DNA of 64,000 nucleotides from Actinomucor elegans. Its lineage: Eukaryota; Mucoromycota; Mucoromycetes; Mucorales; Mucoraceae. Below the pieces are notes generated by a model, which saw only the letters and a program-made list of their open reading frames with translations, was not told where the DNA came from and did no database searches. Of the stretch, positions 37,496-50,144 are shown piece after piece. Positions within the stretch are counted from its first letter, which is position 1. Every line of letters starts with the position of its first letter. Location of the stretch: assembly GCA_026027325.1 (NCBI GenBank), contig JAMSLZ010000014.1, forward strand, positions 186,001 through 250,000, read 5' to 3'. The position numbers and the translations under genes are program-made.

Positions 37496-40400
37496 CTAGT
37501 TTGATTGTTTGTTATTCCAAAAACCAATGACACTTGAAACGTTATTGCTGCTACTGATAGGTATTGTCGCGGGTGAGGATTTTTCAGTTGGCTGAGATGT
37601 TCCATTCAACAGCGAAGGGTCTTGGTATGAAGCTGGGCTTAAAGGAGTCCATTCATCTGACTGCAATGAGCTAGGAAACTTAAAACTGCTTCCACCCGTT
37701 ACTAGCATTTGATATTTAGTAGATTTCTTATCATATACCCAGATGTATGCACTTACGTACAAAGCCATCTTCCTCGAAAGGATTCTGGCTTGTTGCTCTG
37801 CCTTTATCTGCTTTAGGTATGTCTATAAAAAATATAAATTAGGTCTCAAGTAAATTAGTGGTATCTCTTTGTTCCTACCTTGTCCATCTTCCCACCATTT
37901 TTTGGTATCAGAGCTAGGTGGAGGAACTATGCAAATGTGTGAGAAATCATTGGTACAAAGTAACTTTTACAAAAAATCTTACAATCATTCGTATCAAACG
38001 AAACATCTATAAGCGTATCGACAAAAGAATCTGATAGTTTTTGAGAGGAAATGATGGGTACAGACTTTTTGCGTTTAGGTAATTCAGGAGGTGGAGATGA
38101 ACGCACTTCAATTGTACTGAGACTCTGGTATAATTCTTTTTGTAGTTTGACCTTGGCTTCATGGTCTAGGGTGAGGATCTGGGATTGTAAAACGGTTAGA
38201 ATTGTACTATATGATAGAGATAAAGTAGCTTACAGGCGCTTCAAATAACGCAAGAACTAGATTAAAGTATAAACTGTTAGTGATTTCCATCTACCAGTAC
38301 AGTGGTTTATATAGTACCTGGTCTATGATCAGAAGTATATAATTCGGCACGAGAGTATTGGAGTTGTTTCAAGTGGGCACCTTTAAATAGGATCCGATCT
38401 GTCCATCCAGGAATTCTTTGCTTTTCACTGCAAAAAAAATAAAATAAATAAATCTCAATCCAGTGAATTAAATAATAGATCATGCTCATACCTTGTATCA
38501 TAGATATCTGTTCCATTATCATACTTGTAAGTTGGTAAAAAGGTGATATCACCCTCTTGATAACCAGTAAACACTCTGCCCTGGCGCATTTCTCTTGAAA
38601 GCTAGAAAACAAGTCAATAAGCTATACACTATATCGAAAGTCTTGCCAAACAGTGGTACCTGATCATTTCTAAACAATGCTTCAATATTGCCCTCCTTAG
38701 CATAGAGGCGTGCCTATTGCAAATGCTATTAAGTAAATGATTGCTATTTTTAGTTTAATGGGTTTACCTCTTCATTTGGTAGAGAAACTCGATAGTTCAG
38801 ATCACTGACCCAAATAACATTACTATACAATAAACATTTAGTCTCAAATACAAGAATGACAATGATTAGACCTACTCATGACCATCGATCGTCTTTCCTC
38901 TCAAGAACCTTAGACCTTCATTAATAGTATGAAAGTCTGCATTTCGATCATCTACGTTTGAATGACCTTGTACGATAAAACATAGATAAGTATATGTAAC
39001 AAGTTGCTTTAAATGCTGCTTTACCCGATGCCAAATGAGCTGCAACGAAACAAAAGCTTGTGTCACCATAATCCATTCTGATGGCTACAGCACCTTTATT
39101 ACCAGCAATACCCATGATACCAGTCTATTTACAACACGTTAAACTGAGATTTCAGTCAAGGCTTGTCTCGTTTACCTTCTTTATTGAAGTTTCGACGTTT
39201 CTGATTTCCTCAACAATGGTGGACTTGGCGAAAATGATCAAAGCAGCACCTACTAATTGGTTTGATCGCAGTAAAGTGTATTTTGATTTCGATCCAGATC
39301 TCGAGTTCAATGTATGTTCGATTTGCTGCTCCCACACCTTTCTCTTTTCAGCATCAGTGGCCATCACTTGCTGTGGCGATAATTCAACAATTTCTTGAAA
39401 CCCAACTACATATAAATCTGGTTCTTCGGCACTCCCTATATGCATTATTTAGTGATTTAAAACATCCAAACATTTGATATATGCTTACATCTAAAGTGCT
39501 GAAGCAGCCAAGGATCCAACAATTCGCCCTTGAAACTCTTGCCATTCAAATTGTAAGATCCACTAAAGATACTAATACGCCGACTGGTTGAATATTCTTT
39601 GACTCGTTTGGACAATTGTCTTGTTACATTATCGCTGATAGGGTCATGGATCGCAATGATTGCTTGATTCGCTAGTTTGCCCAGCAATTGATCAATGACT
39701 TCCTGTCTAGCTTTATCTTGAAAGTTATTTATATAAAAACGATTGACCGATTTAGTTGCATCACTCAAGACGTTCATAAAGGTGACTTTGCCAGTACGTG
39801 TAAAGGCAGATTTTAGTGCTCCTGTACCAGCATAAATCTTGGATAATCCATCACCATTTTCTGCCCACAAATGGGAATGGCGCGCTACCAACTTTTCCAG
39901 GTTTACATTGACGCGTTTTTGCATGAATCGAGCCTGTAGATAATCCAAAAGTGCTCTTCGCGATATCTCATTTTGCACAAGATTGGTTCGATCAAGACAG
40001 TCCATACAGTTGGTTCTAAATACACCCTTTTGGGTACAAATGATCTGGTTATCGTCCGAGTCCATTAAAAAGAAACCATAGTCATCCATCGTAGGGCGTA
40101 TATGGTTCATCAAAAGTGCAACATTATCGTAGTTACCACCACGACATTCGGCATGTAGATCGAAATTTACCATGCGTACTATATTTTTACTATAATCCAG
40201 TTGATTGACTGCTGCATTAAACGCATTACTGAGTAAAGATTCGCCTGCCGAGGCTTCTCTTTGTGATAATAAATTGATATTGGATACACAATGGTAACGA
40301 TCTATAAGCTCCTCAAAATGTCTTTTGACAGCAGGTTGAGTTGCTCCAGGACCACGTGATATTTGAATTTTGTGTTGGACCAGCTGCATTCCTTGCTGTT

Positions 40401-41544
40401 CCCAAAATACTTTACAGATATTAGCATAGTCAGTAAAAAACTGCACTCCATTATGCTTTTTTTTTTTTTTTTTTTTTTTATTACCTGGTACACTTCCTCT
40501 TATTTGAGTATAAGAATAACAGATTCTATCAGAGTATAATACAGTTTCTGTCTAGATATATCAAGAAAGATTAAATATAACTGAGTTCTTCTTTCCATCG
40601 ATCTACTTACCTCTACAAAATTGGCCACGTGTCCATTATCATCTATGCCTCTGGAGTTAAATCGCGTACCGGCGCGTTGGCAACTTAATTTTGATATGAC
40701 AGATAGGTCATATTTTTCATTGTCAATCTCTACAGTCTCTACACCAACATATCCTCGAATAGCAAATACAAGGAACCCTCCCCTATCAAGATCCATCTGC
40801 TTCTTTCTATCCAGTTTTGACCTAAAATCCAATAATCCAGATATCAAAAATTGGTTCCATAGAAAATGCTCATCAAATGAATGAACGCCTAAAGACGCAA
40901 CCGAAGTACTACCGAAAAAAATACAGCGTTAATAGAAACGTCGCTAACCTACATAAAGGACTAGTTTACCGTGCTTGCACAGTCTTTGTCAAGTCAAAAT
41001 CTGGCGTAAAATAAAAGTTTCCAACTGAAAACAGTTTTTGCAACTGAGCGCACGGGTGTTGAATGATTGAACTATTGCTGTTGTTGGTTGGTTGATCCCA
41101 GTCATCATCCCAGCTTGCCGGATCTACCAGGTCATCATATTTAGACGAAGACAGCGAATAGAACGAGACTGATTGGATCTTGTACACTTCTTCTCCTGCA
41201 CGTATTCTTCCGACAGGTATGCAATCTGTTACAATGGCAACAAAGCATTCTATTCCAAAAAAAAAGCATTGAGTTTTCCAGGTGTTTGTATATATTTTTC
41301 AGTACATGTAATTTTTACCAGATTGTATTGTAATCAGGCCGAGACAACCGAAAACTGGACGCGAATTCAAAATACGCCATTGAGCATCTTCAAACTCGGA
41401 AGGACCGTGTAATTCTGCAATAGCTCGACTATGACTACCTTCGTATTCTTTAAAAACAAGTACACCCGAGGGTGCTTCTTCGAGCACCGTTGGACGTAAA
41501 GCAAGAGCCCTTGGAAACTCTCTCAATAATAAGTGTGTTTGCAT
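37496..41544 (-). CDS. Synaptojanin-type polyphosphoinositide phosphatase (SAC1 plus 5-phosphatase)
   Basis: Turns over PI(4,5)P2 and other phosphoinositides in endocytosis and vesicle traffic (yeast Inp51/52/53). Seventeen exons, minus strand: 41544-41319, 41249-40970, 40908-40611, 40551-40485, 40409-39489, 39435-39176, 39124-39025, 38966-38876, 38822-38768, 38713-38660, 38601-38492, 38427-38318, 38256-38234, 38178-37983, 37926-37879, 37822-37757, 37701-37496; 1036 residues, all phases agree. SAC domain catalytic [12 protein letters not shown] is at 422-433, so the SAC phosphatase should be active. 5-phosphatase motifs: [18 protein letters not shown] (752-759; Ser where Gly is usual), PGWTDRIL (827-834) and SDHRP (853-857). 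The tail has [10 protein letters not shown] (894-903), a likely SH3 ligand, and NPF (960-962), an EH-domain ligand. Confidence 0.96.
40457..40479. repeat. T23 tract inside an intron
   Basis: On the coding (minus) strand it is an A23 run shortly after the GTAATA donor of intron 4 of the synaptojanin-type gene. Confidence 0.85.
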
Positions 41545-42552
41545 TTAATATATATCCACTTTTTTCTGGAACAAGAGAAGAAAAGAGAGAGAGAGAGAGA
41601 AACAGCAGATAAAAAAGAACTAAAGAAACAGGACTAACGGTTTTGAATTAGGTGATATTATCTACTTTTGAAAGTCCCTCCTCTGTAGGTTGGGTTTAGG
41701 CATTTCGTGCTTGGCGAGTGTGCGGGCTTGGATTCAATTTTTTTTTTCAACATGATGCAACACCTCTTTGCTTTCAAGAGTATACAACTTTGTCACATCC
41801 TTTTGTTGTTAGAGTATACCTTTCCGGATATGACTAATAGATCAAAACTGCTCTTTATTGTCGTAAATATACTTTTTTGATATTTTTCCAATGCAAGACT
41901 TGTGAGCATAAGACTAGAATAATAAAAAAAAATCATATAAAACTTCACGAACATGTTTTAAGAAACAAAAATGGCATAGTATCTATACTATACAAAGGGT
42001 AGTTGTTGTTTATAAAGGTGAGGTATTTCGAAATAGCTTTCAAATGTTGTTGCTTTTTCAATCTATTGCATGATAACGTCTGCATGTGATAGCATTTATG
42101 TTGAAAAAAGAATGATTATAGAAACTTGGATATTTTACTTGGATTCGTTTTAAATCTCCAGCAAGCTCTATTGGTGCTTTCCATCATAATTGTTTATGTA
42201 GCGTCTGAACAGTAACATCAAAAACGGATTTTTTAATGATAACTTATCTTTATTTATTTTCAGCCATCTTCTCTATGATCACTATCATGAATAGCATGCA
42301 TTATTTCAGTAGCGCAAATCCTGTTGTTACACGAATATCGCTTTTTTGTCGCTTACAATGCCTTGAACTTCGTTTTCTCTTCAGCTTTTTTTCTTTAAAC
42401 TTTTTATATAGATATAACCACAGATGCCCTCCCCCCAAAAGACAAATGCGATAGAATTTATTGTTTGTCTTCTCTGTGGTGAAAGTAAAACACTTGTTTC
42501 GTTTCAGAATGTCTGTTGATATATTATAAGCCAGCATTTGAACGGTAAATAC

Positions 42553-42589
<37 letters not shown>

Positions 42590-42961
42590 TTTACCTCTTT
42601 CCTGAATACAGTTTCGCTCAAGGACTTCGAAAGAGCTTCAAGAAGCCTCCCAAATAAATGAGTATAGATATATTTGGTTTTGTTGTTTTTACACATTTTA
42701 TTAAACTTGAATCCAGTAACTATTATGATATTTAGAAACTAATATAAATAGTGATGTAAATGCTGAAGCTTTTTAATACTGAATATTTTATCATTAGCAC
42801 AGGGAGACGTAGTTAAGGATTGTGAATGTTGTGGGTGTTCCAACTATTATACCGAATTTAGCTTATATAGCATTCATTTCAACAATACTATATTAGACGT
42901 AATGAAAAGACCTAATATACAAGCTTCTGTTTTAAACTGATGTAAAATCTTGGTGTTATTA
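41545..42961. other. Promoter of the phosphatase gene and gene-poor flank
   Basis: A GA microsatellite at 41583-41601 sits about 40 bp upstream of the phosphatase start codon. The rest is AT-rich with an A32 tract. The minus-strand ORF 42301-42696 only exists because it reads through that tract as poly-Phe. Confidence 0.6.
42556..42587. repeat. A32 homopolymer tract
   Basis: Uninterrupted A run directly after ACTGT. The longest homopolymer in the window. Confidence 0.9.
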
Positions 42962-43560
42962 GGAGACGATGATAACGAAGGTGTTTTGAATAGTATTCTA
43001 CCTGACACCTTAATCAAGCCCTTTAAATTGCTTACTGATCTCAAGGAAGTTGTTTTGTTGAACTATTTCCCTTCCGCTCAAAATGCATATTCAAACATTG
43101 CAAAGACTATTGATTTGAGCCCAGTATATTCTGTCAATGATGAAGATAATATTCATTTCCCGTACATGTCAAGCAAAAATATCAATAAACGTATGATGGA
43201 GTACCAAGGAGATAATCCCAACAAGGTTGTGTTAAATTTATCTCCCTGCTGCAATAAGCATGAACATACTAGCCATCCAGCAAAAAAAAAGGCAACTTCT
43301 CAGTATCAATGATCAGCTTTATTTTACAAGCAAGCCCATATAGCAAAGCTATGCCTCACGATTCATTTACTCCATTGTTTCCTGAGTATCAAGTATTATT
43401 TAATCAAAATTGGGATAAAAAAGTGTATTTGAAAGGTGCTACAGTTCAGTTGTGTGCTGGAGCAATGCTGGCTGATGATTCCCAAGAATTGTTGTTGAAC
43501 TATGTGGAGACTTATTCCCATTTGCCAACGTTAGATGCACATGTGATAAAATTAAAATAA
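42962..43560 (+). pseudogene. Unrecognised coding sequence, broken or incomplete
   Basis: Two overlapping frames read like protein. After a TTATTAG acceptor-like site, 42962-43312 gives GDDDNEGVLNSILPDTLIKP, LLNYFPSAQNAYSNIAKTID and YQGDNPNKVVLNLSPCCNK; 43309-43560 gives PLFPEYQVLFNQNWDKKVYL and AGAMLADDSQELLLNYVETY. Codon use is gene-like, but no 5' exon with a start was found and the two frames meet with no good intron between them. Probably the 3' part of a decayed gene. I do not recognise the family. Confidence 0.4.
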
Positions 43561-43912
43561 AAGCAGGTAATAAAGTCGATTATAACTTGATTATATTTTA
43601 TTCAACTTGAATTGACTATTTCTAGCTAGTTTTTCTAGTTTGTATTTATATTTGTTGTATTTAGCTGAAGACTATTTACTTGTGCTCATGCTAAATGTAT
43701 ATGAAGAGCGCATCTCTGTTTAAAGACTGTATCGCTGTATAATATAATTAATGATGCTTTAGTATGTATGTACTACAGCTAGGGCACATAAGCCTCTAGT
43801 CTATCTTTTTGTATTACAATTATGTGATTATTTCACCACAGCACATACCGAAAAAGAAGGCAGTAACAATATTACTTTAATATCATCATTATCATCATAA
43901 TATGACGATATT

Positions 43913-44343
43913 AACATAATTAATCTTCGTCAAGATGAATTAAATAAGCTACTGATTGACACAAATATTTCAACTATGTTGGCAACTTCTTTAACCAGAA
44001 TTGATAACTCCTCCAATACTCCAGCATTAAGCCCAACTACAAACAATTTCAAGGTCTCAAAACACTACATTATTTTTATCAATGAACTCTATTCGAAAAT
44101 ATAATGCGATAATTGAAGACAAGGAAAACATACATACTTTTATTAAAACACGAAATCTACCACTTAAAGTAAATTCGCTCAGCATTCTACCGATCATCAA
44201 CTTATACATTTAGCAGAGGTTTCTCTCTTTTCACGCATGGTATTGCAAATGCTCCTCTTACTATTTTTACTGCTACTGAAAGCCAACATATCCACAGTCA
44301 AGATAATCGGTTCGCATCACGTACATTAAAAGAGATGGCATGA
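43913..44343 (+). pseudogene. Unrecognised coding relic in several frames
   Basis: Open stretches in different frames read like protein, interrupted by stops: NIINLRQDELNKLLIDTNIS and SPTTNNFKVSKHYIIFINEL (43913-44104), ENIHTFIKTRNLPLKVNS (about 44127-44180) and TYTFSRGFSLFTHGIANAPL with HSQDNRFASRTLKEMA (about 44200-44343). Gaps are too short or stop-laden for normal introns. It may be part of the same dead gene as the fragment at 42962. Confidence 0.35.
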
Positions 44344-44765
44344 GCAGCATTCACCGGTATTTCTAGTATAAGTATTTCATTCAATGTACAGCACAGGCAT
44401 TTGGAACGAATAAAAATGTATCAGAATGCATCAGTTCTAGTTGCACTTATAAAGGCCAGAAATCAAGTGTTTGACTGCAGTTATTTGAATTAATAAAATA
44501 AATCAATCGAACCTTGTATTATCTTATTAACTATTGAATCTTCTTTAAATCCTGTTGATATAATTCTCATTAAATCTAAACATTATTTTAGTTATCTGCA
44601 AAGCAATTCTAGGATTTTCTGACAGCCATTTTCCTCCCTTCTCTATCCATCCGATCCCGCTCTTTTCCAGCGGCAGCTGTCCAATCATTGCATCCTAAAT
44701 AATTTAGCACCAATTTCCTGACGCGCTGTAAGAGGATTCCTTTGTTCTTTTGTTCTAGTTCCACG
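44344..44765. other. Intergenic, promoter of the EI24-like gene
   Basis: AT-rich on the left; a C-rich stretch (TCCATCCGATCCCGCTC) lies about 120 bp before the start codon. No gene seen. Confidence 0.5.
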
Positions 44766-45844
44766 ATGGGGTTTACACCATCTCCTCATTTTTTTTATTT
44801 CGCTAAAGGTGTGAAGGAAGCTTTCAATTGGACTCGCGTTATTAGGCTCATTACGACGTAATATATCGATTAAAGTAACATAATGCCTTTTGTTAACCGA
44901 TCGCTAGATCAAAAGTAGTTCAGCAAACGTTACTCAAAAGTCTAGCACTCAATGGTGTTATTTACTTAGGCATTCTTGTATTCCTAGAGACGTTTTATAA
45001 TACTCCCGACCATCATTTATTTGGATATTCTTATACAGTAAATACATGGAAACATTTTTATCCAATTTGTTTTTTTTTTTGACTAACATTTTCCCCCCAA
45101 AAAGGATCTGACAGGCTACCCATTATACTTGATATGTCTCATTGTCAACTCCAAGTTTTATAGTAAAATTGCTCAACAAAATACGCGATTCATGGATAAT
45201 AAATCTGTGGATATTATGACAAACATCAATACGATCATCCTGTATGGTAACTTTGCGCTATTTATTACCATTGCTAGATACATCCCACTGATAGGATCTG
45301 CGCTATCTTTTCTTATATATTGCATTGTTATGGCATATTATTGCTTCGAGTAATGTATTGTCAGACTTTTGGTATACACACATCTAATCCTCTTAATCAA
45401 TTAGGTACAAGTGGATGAATCAAGATTGGACAATCGAACAACGCATGATTTATGCAGAACAGCACTGGGCTTACTGTTTGGGATTTGGCTTACCAGCCAC
45501 GACAATCATTTTCTTTTTATCGACACTTCGAGCCGGCGGTGTATTCGCCTTGATTTATCCTAGTGTAAAGTATTATGATATATTTCATTGATAGATGACT
45601 TACATATCTGCAGTATATCATGATGGCTTCAGTAGCGTCACCAGCACCAACTGTTACGATTTCAGCCTCCTCGATACCTTTTACAGAAGACAATTTGTCA
45701 AGTAAACTACCCTTGCGGATTCCTGTATTTGCAGGTGTAAGATTGATGAATCAAACAATTGTACGTGCTGTTCGTTTTGTAGGCGGATCAAGAGGACAGG
45801 TGTTGGATATTGGTCGAAGAAAGGATGAACGCTTTCTAGGTTAG
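44766..45844 (+). CDS. EI24/PIG8-like ER membrane protein
   Basis: EI24 is a multi-spanning ER protein needed for autophagy and linked to growth control in animals. Exons 44766-44857, 44908-45037, 45105-45349, 45405-45564 and 45614-45844 give 285 residues with all phases agreeing. Several hydrophobic helices are visible. The family block is clear: YYCFEYKWMNQDWTIEQRM, IYAEQHWAYCLGFGLP, then a hydrophobic helix and VFALIYPSYIMMASVASPAP, where animal EI24 has YCFEYRWFNKG...QRLSNIERNWPYYFGFGLP and LFPLFIISA. Exon 3 is entered through a CCCCCCAAAAAG acceptor. The first exon (MGFTPSPHFFYFAKGVKEAF) is chosen because it joins in frame. Nop9 starts 102 bp downstream on the same strand. Confidence 0.88.
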
Positions 45845-45946
45845 GTGACTGTCTATTCGAAAAACCTGTCACATTTAACCAGATCCATAAAATAGAGGAT
45901 TATGCTTTGAAATAAAAACTTTTTTTTTTTCTTATAACATTATACT

Positions 45947-48135
45947 ATGCCTCGTGTTGAAAGAAAAGGTCGTGCTAACAAGAAGCGTGGAAAGAAGGGA
46001 GGAAAGAAAGAGACTCCCGAGGAAGATACCCAGGCCATTGCCATCACTCCCGGAGTAGAATCAATGGATATCACATCTACACCTAACACTCATGAAGGTC
46101 CTGCAGGCATTGTATTCAACGATCAACACTTTCAAGCCGCTCATTTCGGTGAAGTGGATGAGGAATTACTTGGCTATTTCAAAAATGTCGAGCAGACCTT
46201 AGACGATCCTCAATTTGAGACAGGTGAAGGTACGTAGATCTATAGATCTTGAAGAAGAAACGTCAAAACTGATTACATTATATAATAGATCAACGTTTGT
46301 TTGTTGAAAATGTATACTCTGAAGTGGATGGAAACGAGTTTAGACTTTCAACCAACTATTCTTGTTCGTTAATTCTTGAGAAATTGCTCAAGATCTCGGA
46401 CTCATTTCAACTTCGTGTGTTTATGGACAAATTGAGCGGAAAGACAGTCGAATTATTCGCACACCGTTTTGCTTCTCATGTATGTCAAACACTTTTGACT
46501 TTAGCTGCTGATGTTGTAGAGCGTGAGCAATTGGAAGGCGTCAGTGCCAACGAAGGTGCTAAAGAAGGTGAAGGTGAACTGTTATCCATGGAGAATTTGA
46601 TCTTGGGCGTTTGTGAAGATATCAAGCCTCACGTGGGCGGTCTTATTTCACAACAATTTGCCTCTCATGATATCCGTATTTTGCTTCATGTCTTGGCTGG
46701 TAAGCGTATTGATGAATCTGGTGATATCAAGGGTCAATTGAGAAGTAAGAAGTCTACACAGTATAAAAAGGAGAACAACGATACATTCACCAAGGTAAAA
46801 AAAAAAAAAAAGCAAGCAAGCTACTACTGGTTAGATTGCAATTTAACATTTATCATAGTCCAATGTTCGTTTGACACCTACTAGAAAGGTGCCTGATACC
46901 TTTAAAGCTATGTTTAGAACACTCACTACAGAATTAGCTATCAATATGTCTGAGACTGAAGTCCGTACTCTTTCAGTTCACAAGGTCGCAAACCCTGTTC
47001 TCCAGGTAAGACCTTTTTCAATTCATACTCTATATAAACTAACTTGTCTTTTTAGCTCTTGTTGGAAATGCAGGAAGATGACAAGGAAGGTCAAAAAGCC
47101 AAGAATATTCTTATTGATCGTATCTTGTGGGGTATCGTTACTGATATTGACTCGACAGAAGAAAACAAAGACAGAGATTCTTGGTTTGAAACTATGATTC
47201 GTGACCCAGTTGGTTCTCATCTCTTGGAAGTGATTGTTAAATGTGCACCCGATGCGATTTACAGAAAGATTTTCAAGACTTATTTGAAGGGCAAATTGGA
47301 AAAGTTCAGTATGCACCCCATCGCCAACTTTGTCATTCAAAACTTGATTACACACGTCAGAAAGTCAAAGCAGCTGGTACAAATGATGGAAGAACTCGGT
47401 AAATCATTTGAAAAGCTGCTCAAGTTTGGTAAATATGGTGTGATTCGTAGTCTTGTGGATGCTTCTATCAAATTGGGCTCATCTCAAAAAGCTGTGGTGG
47501 ATGCTATTGCAGTTGCATTACACATGCCTGAAGGATCAGATCGCAAAGAGTTTGTCAATTGCTGTATGCGTATGTGGACTGTAGAACAATGGAACGATGC
47601 TACTGAAGATGAAAAACTAGACTTGTACAAGTTCCATTTACAAGGTTCTTTGATTGTGCAAGGTATCATGAAGATGGAAGCAGATGTCAATGCAGCTGTT
47701 ACCAATAGTTTCTTGTCTCAAAGACCCGACACTGTCTATCGTTGGTGTTTCTCTCCTGCTGGTTCCAGAGCCTTTGAATCCATTGTTGCTTCTCCTAATG
47801 TAAATATGAAAATGAAAAAGAAGATCTTGCGTGATTTGTCTGGTAAATACACAGCTCTTGCCAAAGATAAATTTGGTAGTCATATTCTGGACAAATGTTG
47901 GGCTGCTGCTGATATTGACTCGAAGGAAAAGATTGCTGCTGAATTAGTGAAACATGAGCATGAGTTGGCAAGCCATTATATCGGTAAAAGCATTCTTTGG
48001 ACTTGCAAGATTGATCAATACAAGAGAAGACATGATGATTGGATCGAAAGAGAGAAGGGTGCTGAACGTAAACGTGAAATGTTTAGAGATATTCTTGACG
48101 AAACTCCTGTCGACAAGAAGCGTAAATTTGCATAA
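45947..48135 (+). CDS. NOP9: Nop9, nucleolar pumilio-like RNA-binding protein
   Basis: Binds 20S pre-rRNA and U3-associated pre-ribosomes; needed for 18S rRNA maturation. Exons 45947-46229, 46289-46794, 46859-47005 and 47056-48135 give 671 residues, close to yeast Nop9 (666). The N-terminus is strongly basic (KGRANKKRGKKGGKKE), a nucleolar signal. Pumilio-like repeats are spread through the rest: YSCSLILEKLLKISDSFQLR, FAHRFASHVCQTLL, DPVGSHLLEVIVKCAPD, HPIANFVIQNLI, SPAGSRAFESIV and DKFGSHILDKCWAAAD. It ends in a basic KKRKFA tail. Intron 3 starts GTAAAAA with an A-rich tract. An AATAAA-like signal follows the stop. Confidence 0.95.
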
Positions 48136-49193
48136 TTATCATTATTACATATATATAATAAACTGTACAACAAAAAAAACAACAAAAAAAAAATCTAATT
48201 AGAGTACAACAGTAAAAATACTTGGTTTTTGTTACTGAAAGACAATGTAGTAATCTCATTGGCTGTCAGCGATTAAGCATGATGGCATCGGAGCAGCGAA
48301 CTAAGATAAATTTATAGTTTTCAATGAAAAGAAAAAAAAAGCTGATTATAGCATACTTTTTTTCAATAAACACATTACCCTGGATAAATGCAACCACAGG
48401 CAAACTAGAGATTGTTATAGATCGGTGCATATTCTTCAAGCTCTTAAAGCGAAAATCTTTGTCCATTAAAGCACAAGTTTGTATCTAGCCATAGCAACGA
48501 TAAATTAATTCAAATAGATAAGTTTCAGGGGGGAAAAAAAGTAAAAATAAAGTTTCTCTTTGTTTTAAACTAATTGTTCTGAATGTGTATGGCTGGTTGA
48601 CAGGTGCTAGAGAAATCGACATAAGCTGAAACTCTTGTATTAAAGCGGTCATTTAAATGAGGATCCTTGCTACGTGTGTTAGAACAAATTACTTTCATTT
48701 AAAGAAAGTAATCTTCATGATTACACCTTCATGTGGGCATTTTGTGATATGGTTCCCAATTAATGGTATTCGATCTTTTGCCTAATTAAAAAGTGCAAGT
48801 ATAAACCAAGATTGTCCATCTATTTTAGCTCAACTGATCTTATTATATAATCAGGCGCCTTTTGAAAACTAAATTGGTTGGGATATTACGATAGTGTGTA
48901 ACACTCTTATTGAAAGAGTTTTTTTTATGACAATGAAAACCACGTCAGCGAGCTAAAACACATATGATAGTCATCTCGAAAAGAATTAGCAAATAACACG
49001 AGATAATTCACATGCCGATATAGCTTGACAAGGATCACATGGAATTAGAAAGCAGCACGGACAAGCTATATATATATATATAGTATGATACTGGTAGCAT
49101 TATTATCACATGCAAATCAATTAATGTATATATAGGGAAGAATGGCCTTCTCTTTCTTTCTTTATTATTCGTATTAAATACTATTAAATTAAA
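48136..49193. other. Intergenic region, promoter of the Vip1-like gene
   Basis: AT-rich with no coding content. A TATATATA box about 60 bp before the start codon at 49194 may act as the promoter of the next gene; another TA run lies near 49069. Confidence 0.55.
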
Positions 49194-50144
49194 ATGCCTG
49201 CCTGGACCATCCCAGTAAGTATTCATCCATAAGATACTTGTTGATATTCATCATCTTTATTAGATTCCCGAAACACCCGTCGCTACCTATGTCATTGTCA
49301 AGAACATCTCTGCACAATCTGCTGAAAAAGCTGGTAAGTAAACATCCAATACGTTTCACTGGTATCTGACGTCTTTTTTTTTTTTTTTTTCCTAGTGAGA
49401 GAATTCTTTTTATTCTGTGGTAACATCATTGAATTTGAATTGGTCATGTAGGTTTTTACAAATAGCATATGAAACAAGGTATTCAATATAATATCATAGG
49501 GATGATGATCAAGTGCATCAAGTTGCCTTAATCCAATTTGAACGTGAATCTGCTGCCAAGACGGCTACTCTTCTCAGCAATGGTAAGCAGCCTCTTACTT
49601 GATATACCATAGATCTAACGCTTCTTTGTTAGCTTTGATTGATGATTGTCATATTATCGCAACACCTTACTTTGAAACATCCAACACAACAACCGAGGAA
49701 AAGGAAGTCTCCAGCGACGATGAAACCAATATCCAAGAATCCAAGCCTAAATCTCGTATTGCTGCCGAAATTCTGGCCAATGGCTATATCCTCCAGGATC
49801 AAGTGGTCGCCAAGGGTCTTGAATATGATAGCAAATACAGTTTGTCCAGTCGTTTGACTGGCTACTTTACTGCACTAACCTCCAACGTCAAGCAAATTGA
49901 TGAAAAGTACCGTATTTGGGACAAGGCTGTTGAGATCGATAACAAGTTCAAGATCCAAGAAAAGGTCCAAACTGCTGCCCAAACTGCTCAAACCACTGCT
50001 ACTGCTGCCCTTCAATCTCCTACTGGACAAAAGGTTGAACGTATTGCTAGCCAGACGTTTGCTCAAATTGCTGCTGTTCACTTTGAAGCCAAAAAGATCC
50101 AAACCGAAAAGAGTGCTCACACCCCTCCTGTAGCTGCTGCTTAA
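49194..50144 (+). CDS. Vip1-like RRM-domain protein
   Basis: Small RNA-recognition-motif protein of the fission yeast Vip1 type; exact role unclear in fungi. Exons 49194-49214, 49264-49333, 49396-49447, 49500-49582 and 49633-50144 give 245 residues. The RRM is at the N-terminus: TYVIVKNISAQSAEKAVREF (RNP2 region), FFLFCGNIIEFELVMDDD and HQVALIQFERESAAKTATLL (RNP1 region; no aromatic KGFGF-type signature, so RNA contact may be weak). The C-terminal half is helical with IAAEILANGYILQDQVVAKG, then repeated KVQTAAQTAQTTATAAL and an Ala/Pro end. The junction after FEL uses a GTAGGT donor. Intron 2 ends in a T tract before its acceptor. Confidence 0.9.

Noticed and set aside
42301..42696. 131-codon minus-strand ORF
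   Set aside because: It is held open by the A32 tract read as poly-Phe; the rest has no protein-like content.
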